Origin: Actinomucor elegans
Lineage: Eukaryota > Mucoromycota > Mucoromycetes > Mucorales > Mucoraceae
Direction of reading: 5' to 3'
DNA: 64,000 bases
Assembly (NCBI GenBank): GCA_026027325.1
Contig: JAMSLZ010000009.1
Location: 620,001 to 684,000, forward strand
Each line of letters starts with the position of its first letter. Position 1 is the first letter of the stretch. Of this stretch, positions 26,662-40,600 are shown piece after piece. Made by a program: the position numbers and the translations under genes. Under the pieces are notes generated by a model that saw nothing but the letters and a program-made list of their open reading frames with translations, was not told the origin of the DNA and searched no databases.

Positions 26662-27132
26662 AGCATTTATTAGATAGAAGCTAGCGATTTGATTTAAAAC
26701 TTACCGGTACATTCAAGACGGAGGACGATCTTCTTGGTAGTCTTGGCCTTCTTGTGGAAAACGGGCTTGGTTTGACCACCATAACCGGATTGCTTACGGT
26801 CATAACGTCTCTTACCCTGAGCGAAGAGAGAAGCCTTACCAGCCTTGTATTGGGTGACCTTGTGGGGAGTGTGCTTTCTGCACTTGGAACCCTTACAGTA
26901 GGTGTTACGGGTCTTGGGAATGTTGACCTATGAAATAAACAAACTGGTTAATCAACATGTCTTGCTTTCAAATGCAACCCGCATTCATTTGACATTGCTC
27001 TGTCAAATCCATCCATCCATCCATCCATCTGTTTAGAAATTCGTCCATGAATCATCTTCTAGATCATTGGTTTCTATCTAATCGCTCGATGTCCCATCCC
27101 ATCTGTATGTATTTTTTTTGCTACTTTACCAT
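26527..27132 (-). CDS. RPL42: 60S ribosomal protein eL42 (L44/L36a)
   Basis: Component of the large ribosomal subunit near the E site. Exons (high to low) are 27132-27130 (only the ATG), 26927-26705 and 26621-26527, giving exactly 106 aa, the family length. Motifs are [36 protein letters not shown] and the zinc-binding [20 protein letters not shown]. The first exon was placed where ATG is followed by a GTAAAG donor; an intron right after the ATG is common for this gene. The ATG follows a pyrimidine-rich leader typical of ribosomal-protein promoters. The second intron has an exceptional 30-nt T tract (A30 on plus, 26630-26659) just before its acceptor. A LINE copy has inserted about 170 bp upstream. 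Confidence 0.93.
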
Positions 27133-27301
27133 TGCGAAAGGAGAGAGGGGGTACTAACCAGTTTACACCTTTTGCGGATATTATTAAACCTTCCTCGAAA
27201 CTGGGCTGCTCGCAGTGACAATTATTCAATCTCAGATTTACAATCGCTGTTTTTGATTGGCTTTTTATTGCCCTGATTTCCACTGGGATTCCGAGTAAAA
27301 A

Positions 27302-28304
27302 TTGGGATGACCTACAAAAAAATCCTAGTTAAGGATATTTATACATATGATGAAAACGCCCAACGCATGAAATTTCGAACCTCAAATGATCCTGTAAGAA
27401 AGTTCCCAACATTTGGCAAACGTTTGCACGCTAACTTGGAACGAGAAACTGTCCAAATGTTCCTGTTCAGTTTGCAATTATGTATCCCCGCTGACAGGAC
27501 ACATCCTCGACCTTTGGAAAATATCACATCTTCTCCAATTAGCTCAACATACCAACATACCTTGAAAATAAATAACGTCACCAGTCAAGTATATAGAAAA
27601 GCAGTACTTTCGGCGATGCCTACCAAATACTTCACTGTATCTAGGATAACAACAGGATCATGGCGTCTATTCTGGAAAGCAAAGCTCAATTTTAAAGCCA
27701 AGTACGTCTGGTAGGATATTATACAAGATAAGATCAATACCAACTCGGGGGTGCATCGTATCATAAGAGGCAAGGTTGAATCTCCTTATTGTCAAATCTG
27801 CTCAGAATAATCAACTCACAATATAGATCATATGTTCGTTACCTGTCAACAGATATGGCAGATCTGGAAACACACCCTTCAATATACTTTTCCTTTAGGC
27901 CAAGTCCTTCTCACCCTAGTCCCTAAACAGATTCTGGCAGGCCTCTATTCATTGCATCTTCCACTACGCAATACAGAGTAACCAACCCTCAAATATCCAT
28001 TCGCCCCTGTTATAGAGAGCATCTGGAGACATCACTGGCAGTTTATCATCCACGATTTACCTTTTGATCCGAATCTAGCTGTAGGATCGGCTATTATTTT
28101 CTTTCGAAACTACACAGGAAACTCCACCATTGGCCCTCCCCAGCCTCGACCATCCTCCAAATCTTGAGCATAGATGATAGTTTAATCTTTAACAAAATAC
28201 ATATATAAATCTCAGTTTTCTCATAGCACACCACTCACCAAGACGTGCGACTATTATTAAAATCAATAAAACGATTTATACAAAAAAAAAAAAAGTTGGG
28301 ATGA
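27302..28304 (+). mobile_element. 5'-truncated non-LTR retrotransposon (LINE) with poly(A) and TSD
   Basis: The insertion 27311-28295 is flanked by an identical 9-bp direct repeat, TTGGGATGA (27302-27310 and 28296-28304), and ends in A13 (28282-28294), the hallmarks of target-primed reverse transcription. One frame runs through most of the element, encoding a reverse-transcriptase C-terminal region: WRLFWKAKLNFKAKYVW, then a zinc-binding zf-RVT-like stretch (YCQICSE ... THNIDHMFVTCQQIWQIW), then NLAVGSAIIFF. The frame carries in-frame stops TAG (27712), TAA (27808) and TAA (27979) before its end at about 28167, so this copy is inactive. The missing 5' part (endonuclease, most of the RT) shows 5' truncation. 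Confidence 0.82.
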
Positions 28305-29751
28305 TATGGCTCAAATGCATGCTTTTACTTGTGTTCACATCGATAACTATTGGGTACATTGTTTTCTTAAAATCAATGATTGAAAAGTCTTGAATTGGTT
28401 TTTGATTCAACACATTTGTTTACTGTATTATACATTGCTATTATTACTTTGTAACATAGAATCGTGTATATTTGCCCTCCTGCGCTTATTATCAATATGT
28501 GAATCTAAATATTTATCCACTTTGGATCCTATACCATTTCTTTATAGTCTCTTTATAGATTTTTATGAATGAATGCTGCTTTCCTATCAACTAAGTGATG
28601 CCGTGTGCTTAAAGAAAGGTTGCAAAATGATTGAATGGTCATCATTAATGGTTTTTTGTTTTAAAAAAAAGCTATTGGATAGAAGAGACATGCGAGAGTA
28701 GCAGATAGGGTTCGTTAACCATCTAGTAGGTCGTGTTGCTTCATTTGAATTGCATGCCAAGTGTAAATTTTCTGACGTGAGTTCTATTCACTACTTTTAT
28801 CACACATTAAATGCAACGGTGCATACCTTAAATCAACCTTACCAAAGCTACAATAAAAACCAAACTTCTGAAGCACCTTTAGTGCCTTCAAAATGGTTTC
28901 AAAATTAGATGATCTTTTGTAAAAGAATAGAAATTCCTTGCATATAGTCATTTCAAAAAATAAGGTCGTAATTTGAAGAACTTGATCTCATCCCTTGATC
29001 CAAAAAATGAAGTCGGGTTCACATTTCATAAGCTTTGCTTTTCTTTCATTTAAGATGCAAATATCAAGAGCCCAAGATTATTACTTATTTTTTTGCATTA
29101 AATACAATAAAATGATATACAAGGCCCTAGAAAACAGATTGAAGACTTTAAAAACTTTGAAATATACTACAAAGATGATCCGGCAAACCCATCCTGCTTC
29201 TTTACTCAAGAATAGATACCAACTCCTTTGTGCACCATAAACATAAAGCTCATTCAGAGCTCACCCAAGTTCAAGCAGGCAAGTGCTGTATTTTAACACC
29301 TTCACTTAAGAACTCTCTAGTTTTTGCAGTTTTTTTTTGCGTTATTAATCTAAAATTTACTATGTATCTGTCTTGATAAACGGTCTATGTTTGGTATTGA
29401 AATCGTTCTTTTTCCAATAAATATCAAAGGAAGACTATTTCGATTCTTTTGCACTTATACTTTCATTTTTAATAAACTGCAACAAATTTAACTATGAATA
29501 CAATGTGAGCAATAAATGTAAATACAATGGAAATAACGTATAAAGAAACAGTTACATACTGAATAGATAGAAGAAAATGGAAGTAGGATTGACTTTTTTT
29601 AAAAAAAAATTTTTTTTTCTTTTCTAGCGCATGGAAATGACTTGGGTAGTAATACTGATCGATTAGGTTTTTTTTTCTCAAAGACAATTTATCGTTGAAA
29701 GAACAATATAAGGCAATAATTACTTTCCTTGTCGTTTTGCTTGTCATTTAT
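28305..29751. other. Intergenic region, nothing recognised
   Basis: AT-rich with T-rich and A-rich tracts. Short frames at 28390-28572 and 28995-29240 (+) have no recognisable domain. No RNA gene or repeat was identified. Confidence 0.55.
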
Positions 29752-30293
29752 TTACCTTATGAAATTATAAGTATTAGCAATTGGACATATCATTTTGTTT
29801 GAATTTTTGATATATTCCTGGAGGTCTATAATAATAAAAAATTATTATTTAGCTTTATTTTTTGTTTGTGATGTTTGTTTTACCTTGCGTGTCTCCTTCG
29901 ACACCTTCCATGCCTCCGATAATTTGATTTTGTTATTTTTTTCATTGAATCGTTTGCATGGCTGATGGGTGATACAAACATTGCACCAGCCAACGATCTC
30001 CTTTTCAACACACCCATTATTTGAGTCAGCAGATGGTAACGCCTATCAGTGTCGTTCTCGTTGGTTGCAGGCTTTCTAGTATATCTTACTATCTCAAAAC
30101 CTCCTTCTTTTAATTTGCTCAAGAGACGTTGATGAGGTGAAATAATCGTATAACTGTAGTACAAAGAAAAACTAATAAGGCCTGTGCGTCCTAGTAGTAG
30201 TTCATACATATTAAAACATCGCTGATTATCTTGTAGAGATATATATTCCTTACAAGCACCCAACATGAACATAAGTAAACAACCATCAATCAT
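29752..30293 (-). pseudogene. Broken gene of mobile-element or resolvase-like family
   Basis: From the ATG at 30293 a 137-codon frame contains LSKLKEGGFEIVRYTRKP followed by RRYHLLTQIMGVLKRRSLAGAMFVSP. Near 29925-29945 the recognisable frame shifts: the tail reads QIIGGMEGVEGDTQ in another frame and can splice at 29883 to DLQEYIKNSNKM. The I-V-x-Y-x-R-K pattern plus a nearby Arg and helix loosely recalls the N-terminus of small serine recombinases of the IS607 type, and I recall related multi-copy proteins in Mucorales, but this is not firm. With a frame break and no complete catalytic domain it is best called a decayed gene. Confidence 0.35.
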
Positions 30294-33200
30294 GTTTCAA
30301 TAAATATAAATATAAGCTAGAAAAATTAGTTAGAAACAATAACCATTAAGTTAAATACAAGTATAATCGAGTTCTAATCGGTATTACAGGTTTTTATAAT
30401 TGCTTTTACCACGATGCAATATTCTTATTCAAATCTATCATCTAATACAAACATTAATTTTTTGTGTACGTTACCAATTTAGTGGTCTTTAACTTCAAGA
30501 GAGTTCAACCTGTTATTTATACACTATCTAGTAAATTGAAGCGATGTTTTTTTCATCAAAATAAAAGTAGTTTGCCTGCCGTATATATAAAAATCTGGAC
30601 AGATACAGATCATTGAAGTAAAAAAAAAACCTATTGATGTATTAGAGTTTAGATTATTATTTACTTATTTTTGCTCAATAAAGTATCTGATTATATATAT
30701 ATATAAAAGCGGCATTTTATTATGAACCATTTACCAATATAGTTGATACATGGCCAATGATCATATATGTAAAAGTTTTAAGCCAATCATTCCCCTAATG
30801 GGGGTTGTTGATATAATATTTACAGCATTAATAGGTACAATCAGAATACAAGACACATCCTTAGTGACGTGAATTGAATGTATGTATGCCGTTGTTAAGC
30901 CTCGATCTAGACTGCTGGATGTATAAAAGACGCCTATTCCCTTGGTCATGGAGACTTTTTCATATGTTTAACAAAAGAGAATTCCAAATCTCATTTCTTG
31001 CTCGAATTCTCTTGTTAGTCCCTCAAATTATCGCATTCTTTTCCAGTTACAAATATGATTTATTGCTAACTATTCAAAAGCATAGGGTATCTAATATATG
31101 TATAGTTTAATGAAGATTTCAGTAAGCTAAGCGTGCTACAACTACTAGAAGTTTATAGCAAACCACAAAAGTATTCTTTTCAGTTCTACAACGCTTTGTA
31201 TCCTTAATGACAGTTTTATAATTTATTTTTCATTGTTAAATATTTCTAGAGACTGAAGTGCGCTTATCATATAAAAAAAACACAACGTCGTCATGTATAA
31301 TTAGTAGTTCATAATTAACGAGTATAGTATATTGACTGGATTTCAGTTAAACAACAATTCTAGTACACTTAGTAATCCATTTTGAGTATAGATATAATGA
31401 TCCTCCATTGTACCATTTGGCCGTAATCGATCGAGAGATCTACAAATCATTAGATCCGATTTTGGTGAAATGTCTTTTATTTACAATGCTTCACTAAAAA
31501 CGACGTTCTTGTAATGATTCACATAGTTACATTGCTTCATTTTGAACATAGACTAATTGCCAGATGCGACATTAATTCGAATCAATCGCGAAACTTAGAG
31601 ATGCTCAGCATCACTTTTCCCAGATGAAAAATTGCTAGAGTATTATATGACATATGGTCAATTTTTCGAATTTTGTTCTTTTATTGAGTCAGAAGACAGT
31701 ATTTATGATATATGGCTTATATATCAAAACATCTATTCCGTCATAAGTATACAAAATAAAAGGCTCAAGTTCTGATTCCATCTTTAAAATAATATTCGTA
31801 AACAGCCTTTTTTTTTCCAGAGATAGTTTTGAGAATCAAAGAGAAGAATGAAGCAATATTTGAGCTCTTCGATGCGAATTTCAGTTTTGCATCAGCATTA
31901 TTAATCCATCTCTTGAATATCGAGACTTGTTTGTTACCAAAAATGTGATTTTTGTTTTTTTAAAAAAGATCATCAGCCAGCAGCAGCACAGCAGTACTCA
32001 CTCATCAGCCAAGAGTTTACGTCCCCGTCAACCAATGAGAAGCACAGAATTATGTTTACTCTTCGAAAATAGAAAATTCAGGGCGCTGAGCTCATTGGAT
32101 GGCGGTAAGTGGATACATCTAAGCCAAGAATTTGCATATTTGCCTTTATTGTAATTTATGATAATTGCATAATTCTCAGGAAGACAATATCATACAATTC
32201 GCTCATTTCAATAAGCCAAAATGTGATATTGTATCGCTATTGAAAAAAAAAAAATTACCAAGGATTCTGTATCATATCTGACCTGAAGATGAAGCGGAGA
32301 ATAAATTCTAGTCCCTTGGCACCCTGTTAGTAGGACATAATGACACCTACTAGGTCCACAATGAATCGAGATAAATCAACGATATCGGGACAAAATATTT
32401 AAAAAAAACAAGTTTTTTTTTCAATGAAACAACTTTTGCGATAGTAAAACAAGGCAAGTTACTAGGAGACTGCATAAATAGAGTATATTAGGGCAACGTG
32501 CGCAATTTCTCCAATCTGATCCTACTAAAAGTAGATACAATCCATGAGAGGTTTTTAATCTTGATAACAGTTATTAAACTATACTTGTTTCATCATATAC
32601 TGCTTTGTTTGGTTCAATTTATTTACATGATTCATGTCAAACTAGTGGCATTGATTTTAATTGGTTGTATTCGAACGTGCTAGTAGAGCATCAATTGGAT
32701 GCATTAAGCGGCATGCACAATAAAAATGTCAATTCATTTAAATCATAATACCATATTGTATTACTTCTGCGAACGAATACTATCTCAAAGAAAGAAAGAA
32801 AAAAAGGCCAAGAGTTATTTTCAGAAAATTATGCAAGATTTGTACTACTAGAATTCACGTTGGCAATTTGAAATTCTGTTAGTGCCTCAATGTATATAGG
32901 GAATCGTTAGATGCATACGTATTTTTAGGCATTATATAATTTATATAGGTAAATTACAATAGACTCTCTAATATAATCACTTACTCGATATGGTTTACAT
33001 TACAAGGCGCACGGCCAAGTCGACCTTTTTAGAAAAAAACAGGTGGTATTTATATGAACTATTCTATTAGATATGATAATATCATGATACACTGATGAAA
33101 CAAGTTTTTAAAACGAGGAGAGTAAAGCAAGATCTTGGCTCATCTCGATAGTAATCAAAAAAGAAAAAAAAATCCCCTTTTTAAAATAAACAGGTCTTTT

Positions 33201-34031
33201 TTTTATTTTTTTTTATTTTTTTGCCATACAATCTTGATAACAAAAGTGATCTCCGTGAAAGGTTCTTTTTATAGGCTTCACGCGGACTTTTACTTACAGA
33301 GAACACAAGAAAACACACACTTCGACCTTGCTTGTAGTACGACGAAAACCATCTTGTCATTAAATGAGTACCATAAATGGCATCTTTAAAAAGCGAACGG
33401 ACACCCCCAATCAAAGAAAGAAAAACCGGTTATATAGATCGGCCACTAGTTGACAAATCGCTGATAAAGCAAAAGTGGTCTACGATGATGAAACAAGCTT
33501 GGTGTGACAGTCCGAATTAAAGTAACAGAAGCTCGGAAAATAGATAGGAGCTGTGAATTTTTTTATTTTGTTTGGGGATATAGGGGTATACAAGACGTGA
33601 AGATCAGAAAAAAAAGACCGATCCCGAAAAGCAGCTAAGCAGAGATGGATACTGCCTGGAATAGTAAACTGAGAATGAGGATCCTTGTTGATGTTTGGGG
33701 TTGCAACACATAACAAATAAGCATGAAGATATTATGGTTACCGAATGTATGATAATAGTTAGCATCGTCTACAGATGACGAATCTATTGTACAACTAACA
33801 AGTGTCAAATGCTCCCCATCGATCGATTCAAACTGCTATTAGTCTCCATTGTAAAAGTTAAATGATGGCGTATTTTTTTTTTATTATAATAAGCATTAGT
33901 GAAAAAACAAAAAAGGTGATAAACAAATAAATATAATATATGTAATATAAATCGTATGTACATGGAAAAAAGTAAAAAAAAAAAAAAAAAATGTTTGTTA
34001 TATGCCAGTCGTAACAAACATCACATCAGAT
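30294..34031. other. Long gene-poor region
   Basis: No gene is recognised in 3.7 kb. Short frames (30874-31110 plus, 31927-32154 plus, 33480-33716 minus) have no domain. Fragments of the dispersed GATC-rich repeat occur at 31425-31444 (inverted, 20 bp exact to copy 1) and about 31561-31590. Homopolymer tracts are frequent (for example A near 33978-33990). Confidence 0.55.
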
Positions 34032-35211
34032 TTAGAGATAAAAATCAGCGTGGTCACTACTTTGTTGACGTGGATGTGAAAATGTAAAGGAAACTGTATA
34101 CAAAAATGAGTTACTGTGGTCTTACTATTATTCATCATAAACTACTACTTACAATCATCAGGCGAGGCAGTGACTACTTCAGATGGCATATAGTAAGGCG
34201 CAAATAACATAGGATGCATCATATTTTGAAACTGTGGTTGAGTAGATAAGGCTTGAGGGTATAAATCACTACCTGTCGTAGTATTGGCAAATAGTGATAA
34301 AGGACTCGTAATAGTATTGGTATAGGTGGGAGATGCGCTTGTCACATCAAAGTAGGTAGGAGGAGTGTGATTAGCAGGTGACCAAGATGATTCCAGTAAT
34401 GGACTTATATCCAATGATTGAATTGGTTGAGTAACAAACGCTTTTGTTTGCTTTACCAATTTTTTTTTCTTTAAAGGCTGTGTGGTAGCAATCATAGGTT
34501 TCTTAGCTCGCATGGCATCAGGAGTAGGAGGTGGGGACAGTTGTGAACTCGCCTTTCTTTTTAAGCAAGATGAATTTTCAGATACTGCAGTAGAACATAA
34601 TGAAGGCTCCTTGCTTTCAACCTTGGTTTCGTTATCTTCTTCTACTTGTGGTGATTGCTTCTTTAATTGACGGCTAGAGGCTTCAGCTTGTTTGCGTAAT
34701 TTTTCGTTTTCAAGACGCAGTCTTTGTATTTCAGATGTAAAGTTAGACTCTCTTTTTAAACTAGAAGAGACTGCAGCAAATACGTTAATCATGGATGACT
34801 AATAATGAAGATTTTTTTTCCTTTCTTTACCAAACTCGAGAGATTTCGCGACAATCATTGTTTTGCTTGGTCTACGAACAGTTTGAAGTGAAGGAAGGGC
34901 ATGTGCCAGTTGTTGAAACTTTACGTTGAGATGTTCGCGACGTTGACGTTCTAGTGCGTTATGAGCGGATCTTCTGTCATTATGAGCTGAAACGTCACTG
35001 TTATTGTTGTCAGTCATTGCATAAATTTCATTCTTTTCTTTTACTAACCTTTCATCCAATGTCATATTGGCTGATAAAGTCATACCTTATTGTAGACAAT
35101 AGGTTAGTTTCGAGTTTCTTTTCACCAATAGATTATCATACCAAAGAAAGCATTGGTAGGGTTTCGTAAAGATTGACCGTTCGTGGTAATTCTAAATTTT
35201 TCAGAAGGCAT
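34032..35211 (-). CDS. bHLH transcription factor
   Basis: DNA-binding regulator predicted to recognise E-box (CANNTG) sites as a dimer. Exons (high to low) 35211-35142, 35085-34831, 34770-34153 and 34093-34032 join in phase to 334 aa. The bHLH spans about residues 60-115: the basic region HNALERQRREHLN has the His-Glu-Arg triad of class B (CACGTG) binders, helix 1 is VKFQQLAHALPSL, the loop holds RRPSKTMIV and helix 2 is AKSLEF, followed by a leucine-rich coiled coil (IQRLRLENEKLRKQAEA). The rest is Ser/Pro/Lys-rich with SPPPTPDAM and a KKKKLVKQ nuclear-localisation-like patch. The small last exon (SFTFSHPRQQSSDHADFYL) replaces an in-intron stop just past the donor at 34152. Target genes are unknown. 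Confidence 0.87.
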
Positions 35212-35821
35212 TTGATATAGAAAGTGCAAAAAGCAAAAAAGAAAAGATGGGGGAAACTTCTATTTACAAAAAAAAAAGAAGCGTCTTTTTATAATGTTTC
35301 GAGGGGACATGCAGTTACAGAAAGAGTGGGGGACTATTTTGTTATCCCGATTTCAGTTACACGAACAATGATCAGCAAAAAAAAAAAAAAAAAAGTATTA
35401 CTATGCACTCAGATTGAATAAAGAACACATTCTTTTTCCAAATCATTAGAGTTAGCCCGAAAAAAAAACAAGTTGTAACTTGTATAATCACATTAACTTA
35501 TTCAGAAAGCAATACTTTTTTACTGCTCTTGGTTGACGTGCTTAATTGGGGGCTGCTTCTGATGTAGATAAACGCCACATATTTCAAGCCGAGATGTCAT
35601 TGAAAGTGATACCCTGTAGAGTATACATAGCTATACTATGCATACACACAACATGTATATTGTTATAAGAGAATGCGTTACTACCATGCTATTACATAAA
35701 GTACATATTCACAAGTCAAACTATGCAAGGATTGTGTCTATAATCACTACACATAGAAACAAAAAGTCGGATATGCTTATTCAGCGATAACTTTATTTGT
35801 GTATAACCGTACTGTACCCAT

Positions 35822-35861
<40 letters not shown>

Positions 35862-37625
35862 GATTATTTAAGAACTTTATGCTTGTTTATTAAGATAATT
35901 CTTCTTCTTTCTACTGCATCTGTATATGCTATACCTTCTCAGGACAATTGCTTACATCTTTGTTTAGTCCAAGAGTGTGTACTTTCTAGTTGAGAGTATC
36001 ATTCAGGTAGTATGTTTCGAATCTATTTACCTTCTGATTAAGCCAAGATATGATCTTATAAATTATATCATTGGTGAGAGCACACTTGACTCTATCTTTT
36101 TCCCGGACACCATTGAACAATCTCGGTTTATTGCACATCTTGACGCGCTTTTGTGATTTTAACGCCTATCATGGGTTATCTTTTGAACTACCGCTTCAAC
36201 CCCCGACAGTCCAAAGTATATTTACATCTGGCGAATGTCAATCTCAATCTACAAGTGTGGAACTTTTTTCTTCGTTAAAATGACCCTAGTTTGTTCTTTT
36301 GTTTCCCCGAAAATCATGGATAGATCCCGGCTTTGTGCTGATCCAAATGCAGGTTTACGATTATCACCGCATATCATGGGTCATTGATTAAAACTCAGTT
36401 GCATCTTTGTGTTTCATGATCCATTGTCTTTAGCTACCGACCATCTTTGATGTATCTGTCACAAGGAGTATCTCATTTAAAATGGCGCATTTGTATCTCT
36501 TTTTTTGCCCGAAAATTATTTATTTATTGTGGTTTATTGGTAATTCAAAAAAAAATTTGTACAATCTCAAGGACGTGTCATTCATTTCCCGCCACCAATG
36601 AAGTCGGCGCCCTGTATTTTATTGTATTATTACTAAAAGCTTACTCAAATTAGGGAAATGTAATATTTCTAAAGACGTCAAAGCTGATTTAAATCGTGAT
36701 CTAATGGATCTTTGTCAAACGCCGATTTTACTAATACAAACAGGAAACAGTGATAAAACTGGTTTCCTAATGAGTCAAAGGAGTTTGACGGACCGTTAGT
36801 GGTAAGTCACTTGCTTAGTTGCGCTGATTGAATGGATTTTTTTTTTTTTTTTTTTTTTTTTTTGTATTGTGACATTACTTGTTTCAATAACTGCTGTCAT
36901 TGTTTGAAGCATGTTACACTTTTGTCAAAGGCTTGGTAGGTTTGAAACAGTTATGCATTTTTACAAGTGTTTCATTCTTATTGTATTGTCAAACATTGGA
37001 CCCATTTCAAGGATATTACTCAATTGAGAATCTAGTTTAGTCGCTATGTCGATCATATGAGCTACTATGTATGGAGCTCTCCTTTTGTACAGACTAAATA
37101 AATAATGGGCGTATATTCAGAGTACAGTATAAGCTGCCTTTAAATATAAGGAAGAAGAAACTTCCATCATATTGTAATATATCGGAAGTTTGGTTGCAAG
37201 TTTTTATTGTAATACCTACAAGTTACTATCGTCAATTTATATACATGTTCCAGATCATTTTTTTTTGGTAATATCTCGATTATTTCTTGTCATGAGGCCA
37301 TAGTTAGGAGTTAAATAGGGGTACCTACATGATCAAGATTAGCTATCTTAAAAAACGAGCTTTTTTTTTCTTTTCGTTTTATATTAAGGGGGGGTGGGAG
37401 GAAGGGTTTCCAGTGAGTTCGAGACTCTTGCTCTTATTAGACGTTAATTGTTTCCCTGCAAAGCCCTCTTTTGTTATAGATGACAGATACTTTAGTTACA
37501 CATTGCGAAACCCATGCATTCATATGTTGGTTATACAAAAAGCAAGTTCAAAGGAGCTCCTATTTTATTTAATATTACACTGACGTGCTTAATATAGTTA
37601 AAAAACTGGGTGCGCGGACTGCAGC
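35212..37625. other. Intergenic region with long T tracts
   Basis: Holds the upstream region of the bHLH gene and the 3' flank of SWR1. No gene is recognised; frames at 36071-36283 and 36447-36653 lack any domain. Pure T tracts of 36 nt (35824-35859) and about 26 nt (around 36838-36863) are present. Confidence 0.55.
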
Positions 37626-40600
37626 TCAAGATGATGGAAATCCACCAAATCCAAGGTCTGTACCAACCATCTCTCTTTCCCAGAATTGCAACATGTATTG
37701 GTCCACATGTCCTACATCCAATTGCATATCTTCATCATCAGGTTGTTCGCTTGGCTGCCTTGAAGGTTGCCCTGAAGATGATTCATTCATCATGGGCTGA
37801 GCGTCTTCTTGAAACTCATTTTCATCCATATTCATCTCTTTACGTGCTGCAATAGCTGCTGCGGCATCATACTCATCTTCTGCTTCCAATAAGGCTTGTT
37901 CATAATCCACAGGTTTAGTACCCATGACTTCAGGGAGATCTTTCCACCACTCATTCTTGTGGAAGTAATCATCTGTAAAATCACCTTCCTGAATAATGAC
38001 ATTATCCAACATTCTATTAATATAATATTAGTCATTGATGAACAAAAAAATTAAAATCTCGATTGATTTACCTCTTTTGATTTGCTTTCTTGAAAATGTT
38101 CTCTTCAATAGTAAACTCTGTAACAAAACGATAAATGTGTACATCACGCGTTTGCCCAATACGGTGTGCTCTATCCTGGCACTGCTTATCCATAGAAGGA
38201 TTCCAATCTGAATCATAAAAGATAACCGTATCAGCTCCTGTCAAATTAATACCCAAACCGCCACTACGAGTTGATAGAATGAAACACAAGATACGCGTAT
38301 CGTTATTGAAATGCTCTGTTAACACTTGACGTTGCTCTACTTTGGTAGCACCATCTAAGCGCAGGTAGCGATAGCCATGCATATTCAGAAACGTTTCCAA
38401 GACATCCAATACACGAGTCATTTGGGTAAAGATTAAGGCACGATGCCCACCTGCGGCCAACGTACGCAGTAACGCAGCCAGTTTTTGAAGCTTGCCACAA
38501 TCATACTGTAAAAGACGTTTATCAGGAAACGCGATAGAAAGTCTGGATTGAATAGGATGAAAGATGTCGTTTTCGACATTGGTAGCAGTCTGCAGCATCA
38601 ATGGTTTTGTAGGTGGTTCTCGACTTTGAAAAGCGATGACGACTTTGGGCGTGACAAAGCCAAATTGTTCTAATACAGTACGGTTGTTATGGATACGTGT
38701 TTTGTAGCTTTGAACAGCTTCATAGAGCGATTCACAATAGTCCTGGTACTGACGTGGATTATGCGAGTGCATATAAGCAAGCTTTGGAGAGAGTAAATCA
38801 ATTAGATTCGCATCATACACAGGTCTACGCGCGCAACGGAAATGATTGACATAGTTGATTTGTTCCCACCTGCGAACAGCTGCAATATGCATTTGCATCT
38901 CACGGTATTTGGCGTATTTTTTGAGATCGTGATAGTCTCTTGAGGTGACGCCTCGCGATTCAGCTATAGCAATACGTCGTTGATGCTTGCCAATAGTCCT
39001 GAGAATCAATTGCGTAGCCTCTAACCGCATAGTTTCGTCTGCTACTGTTCCACTCATGACTGCTTCCTGACTGGCATCTGTCAAAACCAGATTTAAAAAG
39101 TTCAAATCGACCTTTTCCTCGCTAAAGTTATTATTTAACTTGCGTACCAAAGTTTCAATCGACACACCCACGTATTGAACTCCATCATCCATAGCAAAGC
39201 TGGTGAGAATAGGTCTTTCTTCAAACAAATCCGGATGATTACATACTTTTCTCAGTTGCATTAAACAGTTGATGATGCTAAGAAAATTGCCACTGGCCAA
39301 GGTTTCTTTGGTTTTGCCTCTTGCCATAAAATCATCATACAAATAGCGTTGACGTTTGGATAATCGGCAATAGACAATATGTTCGTGCTTTTGCGGCATT
39401 TGTTTTTCTACATCTGCTTTCAAACGACGCAACAGATAGGGTCTCAGCACAGTATGCAGCTTTTGAATAGCCTTTCTTGATTCTTCATCCACGCCCTGCT
39501 GGCCTTCAATCATACGATCCACGGGATGCGAAAACCATTCCTGAAACTCTTTGAGATTAGCAAAGCCAATCGGCATGTCCTGTGAAACGCCATTGGGCAT
39601 TAAGAAATAAAGCAGCGACCAAAGCTCCATCAAGTTGTTTTGTAAAGGTGTACCTGTCAGCAACAGACGCCTTTTGGAATTAAAGTTGAGCAGGACCTGC
39701 CATCGTTGTGATCGAAAGTTTTTGATATGATGCGCTTCATCCAAGATGAGGTACTGCCATTGTTTGCGGCGGAATACACTTTGATCTTGAAGAACCAATT
39801 GATAAGAGGTGATACAGACGTGGAATGCATTATCTTTGGACCAGCCAACACGTTTTTCCTTGCGTTCTTTGGGTGTACCATAGTAGGTCATAATTTTGAA
39901 GCCAGGTAGCCATTTTTTGAATTCCATTTCCCAGTTCAGGATCACACTGGTAGGTACAACCACGAGGTGAGGACCCCAAACGCCTTGTTCGCACGCAAGA
40001 TAAGCTAAGAGAGAAATGGTTTGGATGGTTTTTCCTAAACCCATCTCATCAGCAAGGATGCCGTTGAGACCATTATTGTATAAACTGGCAAGCCAGTCAA
40101 GCCCGACATGTTGGTATTCACGTAGTGTACCGCGTAATAAAGGAGGAATAGGTGTATGTACTTTGGTAGTGGCTAATGTATTCCCTGTAGGTTGAATTTC
40201 TGCGGATGTGTTCAACGGCTCGTCTTCAGCCAGAGAAGATCCATCCTCAGTGTTGGTATCAGCAAGTGAAGGCAGTCTTGTTCTTTTAGTGCCGCTGCGT
40301 CTAGATGAACGGTCAGACTCAATAGAGCTTGATCTACTCAGCGTCGTAGTAGAAGAAGTAGGAGGAGGATACTTGTATTTTTGGAGCAGCTGATCCACAG
40401 TCAAATTGGCATCGTCATTCAAGGCGTTTAATTCAGCGTCATCGTCTTCACTTTGACCGTCATCTTCAATAGGTACATCTTCCTCATCATCAACCGAGAA
40501 TTCAGCATCCTCATCCTCTTCTTGCATCATAGATGAAGCTGTATCTTCTTCCATGACAGATGAAGCCGTATCATCTTGTTGCATTGCTTGATATTTCTTT

